This document shows positions 7,894-16,812 of a stretch of 50,978 nucleotides of DNA, piece by piece. Source of the DNA: Candidatus Rikenella faecigallinarum (GTDB taxonomy: Bacteria > Bacteroidota > Bacteroidia > Bacteroidales > Rikenellaceae); assembly GCA_019113395.1 (NCBI GenBank), contig DXHL01000005.1, positions 1-50,978 of the forward strand, read 5' to 3'. Under the pieces are notes generated by a model, which ran no database searches, had not been told where the DNA came from, and saw only the letters and a list, made by a program, of their open reading frames with translations. Every line of letters starts with the position of its first letter. The stretch's first letter is position 1. The translations under genes were made by a program, and so were the position numbers.

Positions 7894-10674
7894 TTATTGA
7901 GGGAGACCATTGTTCCAGTAGAGTCTTTCGATAGGAAATCCAATGATAAAAATATTTTTATTTCTTATAATCATGGAATTTACATCCATTACCTCACTAT
8001 TTGATAGAGGCTTAAGGCGGTCAATCGTCGGCGCATGATATACGCCCACGCGATGAGGTTGGGTGTTGGGAATCTGTCCTGCACTTGAATAGCCCAGGAG
8101 TTGTTTCACTTCGTCCGTGACACTCGGGTCTGACCCGACGTAGGCTCCGGAAACCACAAGCGGAACCTGCGCGTCAATTAAACTGCGCAAACGTTTTATT
8201 ATCTGATTGCTGAAAACAGTATAGCGTTTCGGATAGCTGCGCTGCGCTCCGAAAAGCAAAGTCACACCCCGCAGTCGGGAGGGCAGCACGGGATACTGTT
8301 CAAATGCTGCACGTGAGGTGCTGACAAAAGAGACTCCGCATTCGAGAGCAGAGGCACCCAACCGTGCAGCATAGTCAAAACTATTGCCCGTCACACCCGT
8401 TTCGACCCACTCGGTCGAAGAGGCTCCCCAGCCGGGATGGTGGTTGTCTTCGAAGGGTGAAAGGGGGTTAAAGTCCTGTTGCGGTCCTACAATGGCGCGG
8501 TCATGAACGTAGGGCACGCCGGGGTCCTGCTCCATGTCAAATCCCACCAAACGTCTCTTTTCATCGTATTTCAAGGCCGGAGGACTAACCCGTGTAAATC
8601 CGTTCACAATCAACATATAAGCCATTGTGTCGTTCGCCGACGAAAGCCCTGCGCTAATCGTTTCACTCGGGAAACTCTCGCCGCCGTCGTTCACAGCCGT
8701 CACACGGTAGCTGTAAACCTGCCCGTCTCGCGGCAGCGGCAGCAAGAGTTGTGTTCCGCGCACCTCTACCCCGTTGTCAAACGCCCCTTCCGCCCCGACA
8801 CGACGATAGACGCGGTAACGGTTCGGAACGGCGGAAGGCTCCAACGGGTCACGGGTCGCACGCCAGCTCAGCCGCAGTGTATCCCCCGAGAGCAACTCGC
8901 CCCGCAGCACCGACGGCGGCAACGGCTGCACTGTATAAGCACGTCCGTAACGGTCGGCCAGAAAACGCAATACCCCCTTGTATATCGCCCGAGCCATGTC
9001 GAAACGGAACGCAGGGTCCATGGCAATCGCCATATCGTGGATATTTTGGTGCGAAAACATCTCAACCAAAATAGCCGGCATGTCGGGGCGCGAAATTTCG
9101 GCGTAACTCTTGTCGTACATCGAACGGCGCGTCCACGTCGAGTCATATTTGGCGCGGATGTCCTCCACAATCTGCGTCTGCACCAGGTCGGCCAGGTCGC
9201 GGGCCGAGAGTTTGCTCTTGCCGTTTGTGTAGTGTGCCCGCGTGCGATCGGTGTAGTGAATCGAGAGAGTCCCCGTTATCGAGTCGCAAATGCCGGCATC
9301 GGTGTGCAGCCCGACAGCCAGGTCGAGCGGTACGCCGCGCTGTTTGCGGATGTAGTTGCACCAGTCGCCGTTCCCCTTGAAATTGTCGATATAGTCCAGC
9401 ATTTTCCCCTCTTCGTTCTCTTTTGAGAGCGTCTCCTGAGCGTATATCGAGTCTGGCACGCCGCTGTACTGCATCCAGTAGCGTGCCGCCTCGGCGTAAC
9501 GGCTTACCTCGCTGACCGTTCCGGCCCGCTCGACCTGCCCCATGCCACCGCCAATCTTCACGGCATCGGCCGTCAGCGTCCCTTCCGACACCCCTTCGGG
9601 TGCCGACAGTACGATTTTCGACGCGCTGTCCAGTACAAAACTCCCCAACCAGACCCACATCGAACCTCCGATACGTTGATTGACCTCAAATTCAGCCTTC
9701 CCGCCAGCATGACAGACCGTATAACGGGCATTGCTCAGGTTGCTCGGCAGGGCCTTCCAGCTGACGTACACGCCATAGGTATCGCACTGCTGCAAGGCGG
9801 GGAAGTAGGTAATGCAGGGCTTTATATCCTGCTCTACTTTTGCCTGAAGTACAGTACCTTCACGAAAAGGATTTTGAGCATGCAACGTATCCTGCCACCG
9901 AAAACCGCCCGATAGCGTCCGCCACACTCCCGTACGCTCTATCCGTGCCCCTGCCGTGGAGCGGTCGTTGTCCACAATCACCTCTTTCCGTTGCGGGTCG
10001 CGCTCGCGAGCCATCACCACCACGGCCCCTGCCCGTTCCAACATCGGTGCCACGTACTGCGTCGCAAACTCCTGCGTATTGAGGTCCTCAATGGTACCAA
10101 ACAAGGCAGGCCGCTGCCATACCCAGGCCGAATCCTCCTCCTGATGATAGTAGCGCCCGTGTCCGCCCCACAGCGCAATGTGGCGGCCATCGAGACCGCG
10201 CCCGTACAACGGACGGTCGATGCGCCGCACCAGTGGACGACGGTTGAACGGTGAACTTTCGCGTTTCGGGTCGCGAGCGTTGCGCGGACGGTAGTAATTG
10301 GGAATAAAACGTTCAATCGGAACGTTATAAGCATAAAAACGCACCTCACACGAGGCATAGGCCTCGCCCAACTCCTCCCGAACGGCATCGGCCCAGCGGT
10401 CAATCAGTTCCTGACGGATGGAGATTTGCGCCAGCCCGACATTGCAGTAGAGTCGCAGCACGCTGCGGTCGGAAGAGAGCTGGACGCGTTCGAGCACCAC
10501 GCTGCGCACCGACTCCGAACGCCACGGAGCAAAAATTTCGGGGCGTTTGCCCAACTTTTTGAGGATGGTCTGCTGTTCGGTTTTGATTTCCGATGCTGAA
10601 AGTACAGGTTCAGCTAATGCAGCATTTAATCCAGAAATACAGAAAAATAAAAATATCCCAATAACGTGTTTCAT
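7894..10674 (-). CDS. Large secreted amidase with golvesin-like and fibronectin III domains
   Basis: A 926-residue secreted protein with a signal peptide (residues 1-21). It resembles Bacteroidetes proteins often mislabelled xanthan lyase. N-acetylmuramoyl-L-alanine amidase (Amidase_3) features are spread out: WGGHG (about 169-173), GLHTDAG (about 455-461, His) and AILVEMFSH (about 534-542, Glu), plausible zinc and catalytic residues. A golvesin-like beta domain (about 275-378) sits between the first and second of these. A fibronectin III-like domain (about 585-675) and a roughly 240-residue C-terminal domain of unknown role follow. It probably cuts or remodels peptidoglycan. It starts 3 bases after the phosphoesterase gene. 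The last 25 codons are AT-rich. Confidence 0.8.
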   Translation of the reverse strand: MKHVIGIFLFFCISGLNAALAEPVLSASEIKTEQQTILKKLGKRPEIFAPWRSESVRSVVLERVQLSSDRSVLRLYCNVGLAQISIRQELIDRWADAVREELGEAYASCEVRFYAYNVPIERFIPNYYRPRNARDPKRESSPFNRRPLVRRIDRPLYGRGLDGRHIALWGGHGRYYHQEEDSAWVWQRPALFGTIEDLNTQEFATQYVAPMLERAGAVVVMARERDPQRKEVIVDNDRSTAGARIERTGVWRTLSGGFRWQDTLHAQNPFREGTVLQAKVEQDIKPCITYFPALQQCDTYGVYVSWKALPSNLSNARYTVCHAGGKAEFEVNQRIGGSMWVWLGSFVLDSASKIVLSAPEGVSEGTLTADAVKIGGGMGQVERAGTVSEVSRYAEAARYWMQYSGVPDSIYAQETLSKENEEGKMLDYIDNFKGNGDWCNYIRKQRGVPLDLAVGLHTDAGICDSITGTLSIHYTDRTRAHYTNGKSKLSARDLADLVQTQIVEDIRAKYDSTWTRRSMYDKSYAEISRPDMPAILVEMFSHQNIHDMAIAMDPAFRFDMARAIYKGVLRFLADRYGRAYTVQPLPPSVLRGELLSGDTLRLSWRATRDPLEPSAVPNRYRVYRRVGAEGAFDNGVEVRGTQLLLPLPRDGQVYSYRVTAVNDGGESFPSETISAGLSSANDTMAYMLIVNGFTRVSPPALKYDEKRRLVGFDMEQDPGVPYVHDRAIVGPQQDFNPLSPFEDNHHPGWGASSTEWVETGVTGNSFDYAARLGASALECGVSFVSTSRAAFEQYPVLPSRLRGVTLLFGAQRSYPKRYTVFSNQIIKRLRSLIDAQVPLVVSGAYVGSDPSVTDEVKQLLGYSSAGQIPNTQPHRVGVYHAPTIDRLKPLSNSEVMDVNSMIIRNKNIFIIGFPIERLYWNNGLPQ

Positions 10675-10677
10675 CTT

Positions 10678-11160
10678 TTAGAACTCCCCTACTTCCAATT
10701 CCGTAACGCGGTCGCCGTCCACCGTAAACCGCAGCGCCGTCCGCACCCCCTGATAGCCGTATCCCGCTGCGCCGGGGTTCATGTGCAGCAGGTGGTAGCG
10801 CGAGTCGTTCATCACCTTCAGAATGTGCGAATGGCCGCTGATAAAAAGGTCGGGATGCACCTGTTCTATCCACTGCCGTGTCTGCACATCGTAATGACCG
10901 GGGTAACCGCCGATGTGCGTCATCAGCACACTCAGATTTTCACAAATCAGGTGTTTAAAACGCGGGTAGACCGTCCGTACCCGATGGTCGTCGATGTTGC
11001 CATAGACGGCCGTCAGCGGACGGAAAGCGTTGATGCGGTCAGCCAGTTCCAGCGACCCGATATCCCCCGCATGCCATATCTGCTCGACGGGCTCCAGAAA
11101 ACGGCGCACCGCATCGTCAAACGTACCGTGGGTGTCGGATATTAAACCTATGCGAATCAT
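10678..11160 (-). CDS. YfcE-type metallophosphodiesterase
   Basis: A 160-residue cytoplasmic protein of the YfcE/MJ0936 calcineurin-like phosphoesterase family. The metal-binding motifs appear in order: LISDTHG (about 6-12), WHAGDIG (about 33-39), AVYGNID (about 52-58), MTHIGG (about 80-85) and SGHSH (about 109-113). Such enzymes hydrolyse phosphodiesters in vitro; the natural substrate is usually unknown. The length is typical. It is the first gene of a pair with the amidase gene, which begins 3 bases after its stop. The upstream region is shared with divergent rarA. Confidence 0.92.
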   Translation of the reverse strand: MIRIGLISDTHGTFDDAVRRFLEPVEQIWHAGDIGSLELADRINAFRPLTAVYGNIDDHRVRTVYPRFKHLICENLSVLMTHIGGYPGHYDVQTRQWIEQVHPDLFISGHSHILKVMNDSRYHLLHMNPGAAGYGYQGVRTALRFTVDGDRVTELEVGEF

Positions 11161-11183
11161 TTTACGCTATGCCTTAATACTGC

Positions 11184-11219
11184 CAAAGGTAGAGATAATT
11201 TGAGAAAAGGTTATCTTTG
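11184..11219. promoter_or_regulatory. Divergent -7 elements between the phosphoesterase gene and rarA
   Basis: TACCTTTG on the minus strand (11191-11184) and TATCTTTG on the plus strand (11212-11219) both fit the Bacteroidetes -7 consensus TAnnTTTG. No good TTTG -33 box is present at 19-21 bases for either, so only the -7 halves are supported. The plus-strand box ends 6 bases before the rarA ATG, implying an almost leaderless message. Confidence 0.5.
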
Positions 11220-11225
11220 TTCTGT

Positions 11226-12500
11226 ATGGCAAACAATATACCGCTGGCGGAGCGTATGCGCCCCCGAACCCTCGAACAGTATATCGGTCAGACCCATCTG
11301 ATGGGCCCCGATGGCGTGTTGCGTCGTTTTGTGACGACCGGCAACCTCTCGTCGTTCATTCTGTGGGGGCCTCCCGGGGTCGGCAAAACGACACTGGCAC
11401 AGATTGTGGCACACTCTCTCGAACGTAAGTTTTTTACGCTCAGTGCCATAAACGCAGGAGTTAAAGAGGTGCGTGAGGTGCTGGAGAAGGCACGGTCGAG
11501 CCGTTTCTTCGACTCGGCACCGCCCGTGCTCTTCATCGACGAAATCCACCGCTTCAACAAAGCGCAGCAGGATTCGCTGCTCGGAGCCGTGGAACAGGGT
11601 GTGGTGACGCTTATCGGTGCCACAACCGAAAACCCCTCGTTCGAGGTGATACGCCCCCTCTTGTCGCGTTGTCAGGTCTATATCCTCAAACCTTTGTCGG
11701 ACGAAGACCTGCTGACGTTGTTGCATCGTGCCGTGACTGAAGATACCGAGCTAAAACAGCTTGACATTCGCATTGAGGAGACGGACGCTATCTTAAGTTT
11801 CAGTGGAGGTGATGCACGCAAGTTGCTGAACATTATAGAAATGATTTGCGCAACTGCAGCGGATGATGCCGTGGTTATCAACAACGAGACCGTGCGCAAC
11901 GCCCTCCAGCAAAACGTGGCCCGCTACGACAAGGGGGGCGAGGAGCATTACGACGTCATTTCGGCCTTTATCAAGAGCATTCGGGGCAGCGACCCCAATG
12001 CGGCGATATACTATCTGGCCCGGATGCTGGCCGGAGGCGAAGAGCCCCGTTTTATTGCCCGCAGGCTGTGCATTTCGGCCTCGGAAGACATCGGGCTGGC
12101 CAATCCCAACGCCATGCTGCTGGCCGAGGCCTGCTTCAACACGGTCCACAACATCGGGATGCCCGAAGCGCGTATCCCGCTGGCTGAAACCACCATCTAC
12201 CTGGCAACCTCCCCCAAGAGCAACTCGGCCTATATGGCTATCAACAAGGCCCTGGCACAAGTCGAACGCGAGGGGTACCGTCCCGTGCCGCTCCACCTGC
12301 GCAACGCCCCGACCGAGCTGATGGCCAAGGCTGGTTATTCGACCGGCTACAAATACGCCCACGACTACCCCGGCCACTTTGTCGAGCTGGAGTTTATGCC
12401 CGAGGGAATGAGCGGCACCCGTTTTTGGGACCCGGGCGACAACCCTGCCGAGGAGCGTCTCCAAAGCCGCATGCAGGAGCTGTGGCAAGGAAAATATTAG
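11226..12500 (+). CDS. rarA: Replication-associated recombination protein A (RarA/MgsA)
   Basis: A 424-residue AAA+ ATPase of the RarA/MgsA/WRNIP1 family, which acts at stalled replication forks. Visible motifs are Walker A GPPGVGKTT (about 48-56), Walker B LFIDEIHRFN (about 99-108), sensor 1 LIGATTENPSF and a downstream SRC arginine-finger region. The C-terminal half carries the family tetramerisation region (SAFIKSIRGSDPNAAIYYLA). The ATG at 11226 gives MANNIPLAERMRP, the usual family start; a TTG three codons earlier is less likely because it would lie within or next to the -7 element. Length is normal. It is transcribed away from the phosphoesterase gene. Confidence 0.95.
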   Translation: MANNIPLAERMRPRTLEQYIGQTHLMGPDGVLRRFVTTGNLSSFILWGPPGVGKTTLAQIVAHSLERKFFTLSAINAGVKEVREVLEKARSSRFFDSAPPVLFIDEIHRFNKAQQDSLLGAVEQGVVTLIGATTENPSFEVIRPLLSRCQVYILKPLSDEDLLTLLHRAVTEDTELKQLDIRIEETDAILSFSGGDARKLLNIIEMICATAADDAVVINNETVRNALQQNVARYDKGGEEHYDVISAFIKSIRGSDPNAAIYYLARMLAGGEEPRFIARRLCISASEDIGLANPNAMLLAEACFNTVHNIGMPEARIPLAETTIYLATSPKSNSAYMAINKALAQVEREGYRPVPLHLRNAPTELMAKAGYSTGYKYAHDYPGHFVELEFMPEGMSGTRFWDPGDNPAEERLQSRMQELWQGKY

Positions 12501-12557
12501 ACGGCGTGCGGGGTTTCGGGAAAATCGTTAAATTTACACACAAAAGCATAAGAACCT

Positions 12558-13421
12558 ATGACAATGAAGTGCAGTCACTCGGAGAGCAAGAACCAAAATA
12601 TTCGCGTAGTGATTCCGGGGTTCACGGAAGGCGACCCGCGGGGCATGTTTTTCCTGATGGCAGGCCCCTGCGTGGTGGAGAGCGAAGAGATTGTGATGGG
12701 GACCGCCGAACGGATGGTCGAAATCACCTCGCGCCTCGGGATACCCTATATCTTCAAAGCCTCGTACCGCAAGGCCAATCGCAGCCGTGCCGACTCCTTT
12801 ACCGGAATCGGAGACATCAAGGCACTCAACCTGCTGGCACGCGTGCGGCGGGAGTTCGGCGTGCCCGTAGTAACCGATATCCACAACCCCGAAGAGGCTG
12901 CCATGGCGGCCGAATATGTCGATGTGCTGCAAATACCCGCCTTTCTGTGCCGCCAGACCGACCTGCTGACCGCAGCCGCCGAAACCGGCAAGTGGGTGAA
13001 TATCAAGAAGGGACAGTTTCTGGCTCCTGAGTCGATGGCCTTTGCTGCCGAAAAGATTGTCGAATGCGGCAATCGGCACGTTATCCTGACCGACCGCGGA
13101 ACCTCGTTCGGCTACTACGACCTGGTGGTCGATTACCGGGGAATTCCGACCATGCAAAAGACCGGTTTTCCCGTGGTGGTGGACATCACCCACTCCCTCC
13201 AGCAACCCAACCAAAGCAGCGGGGTGACCGGCGGACACCCCGAAATGATTGAAACCATTGCGCGGGCTGCCATTGCCGTGGGGGCTGACGGCCTCTTTAT
13301 CGAGACCCACCCGAATCCGTCGTGCGCCCTTTCCGACGGGGCCAACATGCTGCCGCTCGACCGCATGGAACCGATGCTCGAACGTCTGGTGGCACTGCGC
13401 AAGACCGTGCTGAGTTTCTAA
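12558..13421 (+). CDS. kdsA: 3-deoxy-8-phosphooctulonate (KDO-8-P) synthase, class II
   Basis: A 287-residue cytoplasmic enzyme that condenses phosphoenolpyruvate with arabinose 5-phosphate to make KDO-8-phosphate, an early step toward the inner core of lipopolysaccharide. Motifs include AGPCVVES (35-42), FKASYRKANRSR and NIKKGQFLAPE. Cys38 in AGPC is the metal ligand of the metal-dependent class II enzymes; the E. coli metal-independent form has Asn there. The start at 12558 is 57 bases after the rarA stop. Length is near the family norm of about 280. The next gene begins 36 bases downstream. No other KDO pathway gene is in the window. Confidence 0.95.
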   Translation: MTMKCSHSESKNQNIRVVIPGFTEGDPRGMFFLMAGPCVVESEEIVMGTAERMVEITSRLGIPYIFKASYRKANRSRADSFTGIGDIKALNLLARVRREFGVPVVTDIHNPEEAAMAAEYVDVLQIPAFLCRQTDLLTAAAETGKWVNIKKGQFLAPESMAFAAEKIVECGNRHVILTDRGTSFGYYDLVVDYRGIPTMQKTGFPVVVDITHSLQQPNQSSGVTGGHPEMIETIARAAIAVGADGLFIETHPNPSCALSDGANMLPLDRMEPMLERLVALRKTVLSF

Positions 13422-13457
13422 CCCCCTATCGTTATCCAAAAACCTGACCCATACCTT

Positions 13458-14165
13458 ATGGAAGAGAATACCACCCCCACAGCACCCGACACCAAACGGG
13501 AGCAGATTATCGAGACCCTCCAAACCAAATCAGCCCTTCTCCAACGCATCTTTGACAACACCCAGCAGGTGTTCGGCGAACTCAAGGAGATACTGCAGGA
13601 GTACGCCGTCGAAGTGAACGAACGCCTCGAAGGACATACCGACAAACGGGTCAAAATGGAGTACCGCGACCGCGGCAAATTCGAAGCCCAGCTTCAGATG
13701 GCCAGCGACATTCTGATTTTCAGCATGCACACGAACGTATTTATGTTCGAACGTGAAAATATCATCTGGCAAAACTCCTACGTCAAACAGGACAAACAGA
13801 ACGCCTACTGCGGCGTGATAAATATCTACAACTTCCTGTCTGACTCGTTCAAGTACAACCGTTCGGCCGATGAAGGGTACCTTGTGGCGCGTATCTTTAT
13901 CAACCGCGACTTCCAGTACATGGTCGAGGGGAAACGGCAGGTGACCTTCCGCCACGACCGCTTCGGACAGGGTGCCATCACCCCCGAAGCCCTGACCGAG
14001 ATTATCGAAAACACCATGGCCTATACGCTCGATTTCGACCTCCTCGTACCGCCCTACGACACCATCAAAATCGTCACCGTAGACCAGATGAACACCAAAA
14101 TCGAGAACTCGAAACTCCAAACCGGGAAACGGCTCGGGTATCAGTTCCGCTCGGACGATGTGTAG
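13458..14165 (+). CDS. Conserved hypothetical protein upstream of an outer-membrane protein
   Basis: A 235-residue soluble protein with no signal peptide and no motif I recognise. The first roughly 65 residues are helical and charged (KREQIIETLQTKSALLQRIFDN...), possibly coiled coil. The rest is mixed alpha/beta with many aromatic residues (NSYVKQDKQNAYCGVINIYN...). It ends FRSDDV. The gene overlaps the next one, encoding an outer-membrane protein, by 8 bases, which suggests co-translation. A link to envelope biogenesis is inference only. Position, length and clean start make it a real gene. Confidence 0.8.
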   Translation: MEENTTPTAPDTKREQIIETLQTKSALLQRIFDNTQQVFGELKEILQEYAVEVNERLEGHTDKRVKMEYRDRGKFEAQLQMASDILIFSMHTNVFMFERENIIWQNSYVKQDKQNAYCGVINIYNFLSDSFKYNRSADEGYLVARIFINRDFQYMVEGKRQVTFRHDRFGQGAITPEALTEIIENTMAYTLDFDLLVPPYDTIKIVTVDQMNTKIENSKLQTGKRLGYQFRSDDV

Positions 14166-16050
14166 ATGCCGACATATTGGCCCTACCCTGTTTTTCATAC
14201 TATGTCTTGTTTCGGTTGCCTGGGGGCAGGCTCCGCCCATGGCTGGCCCTACCCTCTCGAACAACTACGGAGACCAGATACACAGCGACACGCTCGTACA
14301 ACCCATTAACTACCGCGAGCAAAGCGAAAAATCCGACGCCTTCTACGATACCATTCTCCACCGCGAGTACAAAAATCCCGTCACCCGTTTTCTGGTGCGG
14401 TCGATGGTACGCAGCCGCAACACCAGCGACGAAGGTACGCCGACTGTCGATTTCAAGCACAACCGGGAGTACTTTGAACGATACTCCGGACGACGCATTC
14501 AGGCTATCCGAATCACGCGGGCCAATGTCTTTGCCCCGCGTGACTCCTCGGAAAAAATCGGGTGGCTGCAACGCTTTATCGACAAACTGCACATTCCTAC
14601 TCAGGAACGGCAACTGGCCCAAAACCTGCTCTTCCGAACCGGAGACACGATTAATCCCTACGTGATGGGGATTAACGAAGAGTTGTTGCGTAGTCTGCCC
14701 TACCTCTCCACAGCCTACTTTGTCGTTTTGCCTGTCCCCGGAGATTCGACCGGAGTGATAGTCAGTCTGTTTGCCCGTGACAACTGGTCCATAAGCGGTG
14801 ATATACGGTTGGGTGGGGACGGAAACGAGGTGTCGGTTTTCGACCGCAACTTTTTGGGGACGGGCGACGAACTGCGTTTTATTTTCACCGGAGAGCATAC
14901 CTTCCGACACATTGCCACCGAAGTCAATTATACGGCACAAAACCTGCTCGGGTCATTCACCGACCTGACGGTTCGACTGGGGGTCGGGGCGCACCGAAAT
15001 ATCGGACAATTCACCGTAGACCATCCCTTTATCCTCCCCTCCGACTGGGCCTATGGCGCCAATGTCGAACGGCTCTACCAAAGCGAAGGAATGACCCTCA
15101 TCGACACGTCGTACTACGTAAATCGTTTTCGGCTCGATGGCTGGTTTGGGAAATCGTGGTGTTTGAACTGGCACAATGGGACCAGCATCTATGCGGCCGC
15201 CTCCGCCTCCAAGGAACAGTACAACAGCCGGCCACCTGTAGGTGAGACGCTGAACCCCTACTACCATAACAGTACGCAGGTTTTGTTTAGTGTGGGGCTC
15301 GTGCGACGAAACTATTTTCAGGGGAACATGATTTACGGCTACGGACGAACGGAGGACATTCCATACGGTTTTCGGTTCGAGCTGGTTGGAGGACGTCAAT
15401 GGGCGGAAAAACTGGGGAACCGCGACTATTGGGGGGTACGCGCCTACTGGGGGAACCTCCTGGGTGACCACTATTTGGAAAGCGGTGCTGCAGCCGGGTC
15501 GTACTTCACTGCGAACTATCAGCCTCAGCAATCGACCATTATCGGACACATCAAATATTTCACTCCGCTGATGCGCGTGCGTACCAGCTACATTCGGCAG
15601 TTTGCGGAAATCTCCGCCACCATGGGATTTAATCGTCTCGAGGGCGAACGGGAAGCCCTGCGCTACGAACAGCAATACGGCACAGGGATTCGAGGACTGG
15701 ACGTAAACTCCTGGCTTTCGGGATATAACCGCCTGACCATGAGCTCTGAAACCGTTTTCTTTACGCCTCTTTTTCTGTACCACTTCCGTTTCGCCTTTTT
15801 TGTCTTTGGCGATGTGGGATGGCTAGGATACAACAACAACTTGTTTCGTAATCGCTTTACGGGGGCTGTGGGGGCCGGAATTCGAATCAAGAACGAACGG
15901 TTGATTTTCAGCAATATACAAATCCGCCTTGGATATGCCTTCAACCGTCCTCCCGAGGTCGGTTACAGCTACTTCTCGATTTCGAACGAACAGAATTTCC
16001 AGGAGTTCAACTTTGCACCGGGCCAACCGCAAGTAATTCCCTACCGTTAG
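14158..16050 (+). CDS. Omp85-like outer-membrane beta-barrel protein
   Basis: A 630-residue exported protein with a signal peptide (MCRCRHIGPTLFFILCLVSV...AWGQ). The N-terminal third contains a POTRA-like segment (GRRIQAIRITRANVFAP ... LLFRTGDTINPYVMGINEELLRSLPYLSTAYFVV, about 105-205), the pattern before BamA/surface-antigen barrels. The rest alternates polar and aromatic residues in beta-strand fashion. Only one POTRA-like unit is apparent, so it is not BamA (usually five). It may belong to a Bacteroidetes-specific surface-antigen group. The start overlaps the preceding gene by 8 bases. The final residues (VIPYR) do not form the canonical terminal aromatic strand. Substrate or client unknown. 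Confidence 0.72.
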   Translation: MCRCRHIGPTLFFILCLVSVAWGQAPPMAGPTLSNNYGDQIHSDTLVQPINYREQSEKSDAFYDTILHREYKNPVTRFLVRSMVRSRNTSDEGTPTVDFKHNREYFERYSGRRIQAIRITRANVFAPRDSSEKIGWLQRFIDKLHIPTQERQLAQNLLFRTGDTINPYVMGINEELLRSLPYLSTAYFVVLPVPGDSTGVIVSLFARDNWSISGDIRLGGDGNEVSVFDRNFLGTGDELRFIFTGEHTFRHIATEVNYTAQNLLGSFTDLTVRLGVGAHRNIGQFTVDHPFILPSDWAYGANVERLYQSEGMTLIDTSYYVNRFRLDGWFGKSWCLNWHNGTSIYAAASASKEQYNSRPPVGETLNPYYHNSTQVLFSVGLVRRNYFQGNMIYGYGRTEDIPYGFRFELVGGRQWAEKLGNRDYWGVRAYWGNLLGDHYLESGAAAGSYFTANYQPQQSTIIGHIKYFTPLMRVRTSYIRQFAEISATMGFNRLEGEREALRYEQQYGTGIRGLDVNSWLSGYNRLTMSSETVFFTPLFLYHFRFAFFVFGDVGWLGYNNNLFRNRFTGAVGAGIRIKNERLIFSNIQIRLGYAFNRPPEVGYSYFSISNEQNFQEFNFAPGQPQVIPYR

Positions 16051-16129
16051 TACAGTTTTGGCATGCTTTGTGCTGAGTGAAAGTGTGTATGAAACACACC
16101 ATTATTCACTCTTAACCATTGAATACATT

Positions 16130-16723
16130 ATGTCTGTACTTGTTGGGCAAAAAGCCCCCCATTTCGAAGCTGCTGCCATTGTGAACGGCACCGATGCGGT
16201 CACGAACTTCTCGCTGGCTCAATACCTTGGCAAGCAATATGTCCTCTTTTTCTTCTATCCGGCTGACTTTTCGGCGGTCTGTCCCACGGAAATTCTGGCC
16301 TTTCAGGAGCTGGCCGACGAGTTTGCCCAACGCAATGTGGCCGTGGTAGGCTGTTCGGGTGACTCCCATTTCGTGCACCAGCGGTGGCTCTCCACTCCGG
16401 TCAAGGAGGGAGGTATTCAGGGCGTAAAATATCCGTTGGTAGCTGACCCCGCCAAGACCATCATGCAGAATTACGGTATTATGGCAGGTGACTACCTCTA
16501 TAACGAGAGCGGCGAAGTGGCCTTTCAGGGACCCGCGATGGCCTATCGTGCGTCGTTCCTGATTGACAAGGAGGGGATTGTACGGCACCAGGTGGTCAAT
16601 GACCTGCCGCTTAGCCGCAGCACGGAAGAGACACTGCGGATGATTGATGCCCTGCAACACTTCGAGCAGTACGGCGAGGCTTGCCCGATTAACTGGCACC
16701 GCGGTGACAAGGGCATTGGCTAA
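16130..16723 (+). CDS. 2-Cys peroxiredoxin (AhpC/Prx1 family)
   Basis: About 197 residues from the ATG at 16130, which gives MSVLVGQKAPHF, the standard family N-terminus; an upstream in-frame start would add 24 unlikely residues. The peroxidatic cysteine is Cys51 in the VCPTE motif, and the resolving cysteine is near residue 185 in EACPINW. It reduces hydrogen peroxide and organic hydroperoxides, using thioredoxin or AhpF. Neither partner is nearby. The C-terminus is short and shows no YF motif, so it may be a robust, less easily over-oxidised form. A strong terminator follows the stop. Confidence 0.93.
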   Translation: MSVLVGQKAPHFEAAAIVNGTDAVTNFSLAQYLGKQYVLFFFYPADFSAVCPTEILAFQELADEFAQRNVAVVGCSGDSHFVHQRWLSTPVKEGGIQGVKYPLVADPAKTIMQNYGIMAGDYLYNESGEVAFQGPAMAYRASFLIDKEGIVRHQVVNDLPLSRSTEETLRMIDALQHFEQYGEACPINWHRGDKGIG

Positions 16724-16744
16724 CAAGAAGGCGGCAGTTACAAG

Positions 16745-16786
16745 AACGGGGGCGGAAACCTGGTTGTTTCCGCCCCCGTTTTGTTT
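16745..16786 (+). terminator. Intrinsic terminator after the peroxiredoxin gene
   Basis: A perfect 15-bp stem (16745-16759 with 16766-16780, GC-rich centre) with a 6-base loop, followed by TTGTTT. It lies 22 bases after the peroxiredoxin stop, between convergent genes, and may also serve the acyl-CoA dehydrogenase gene on the other strand. Confidence 0.9.
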
Positions 16787-16812
16787 GAGCAGTGCACTGA
16801 AAGCCTTGCAGA

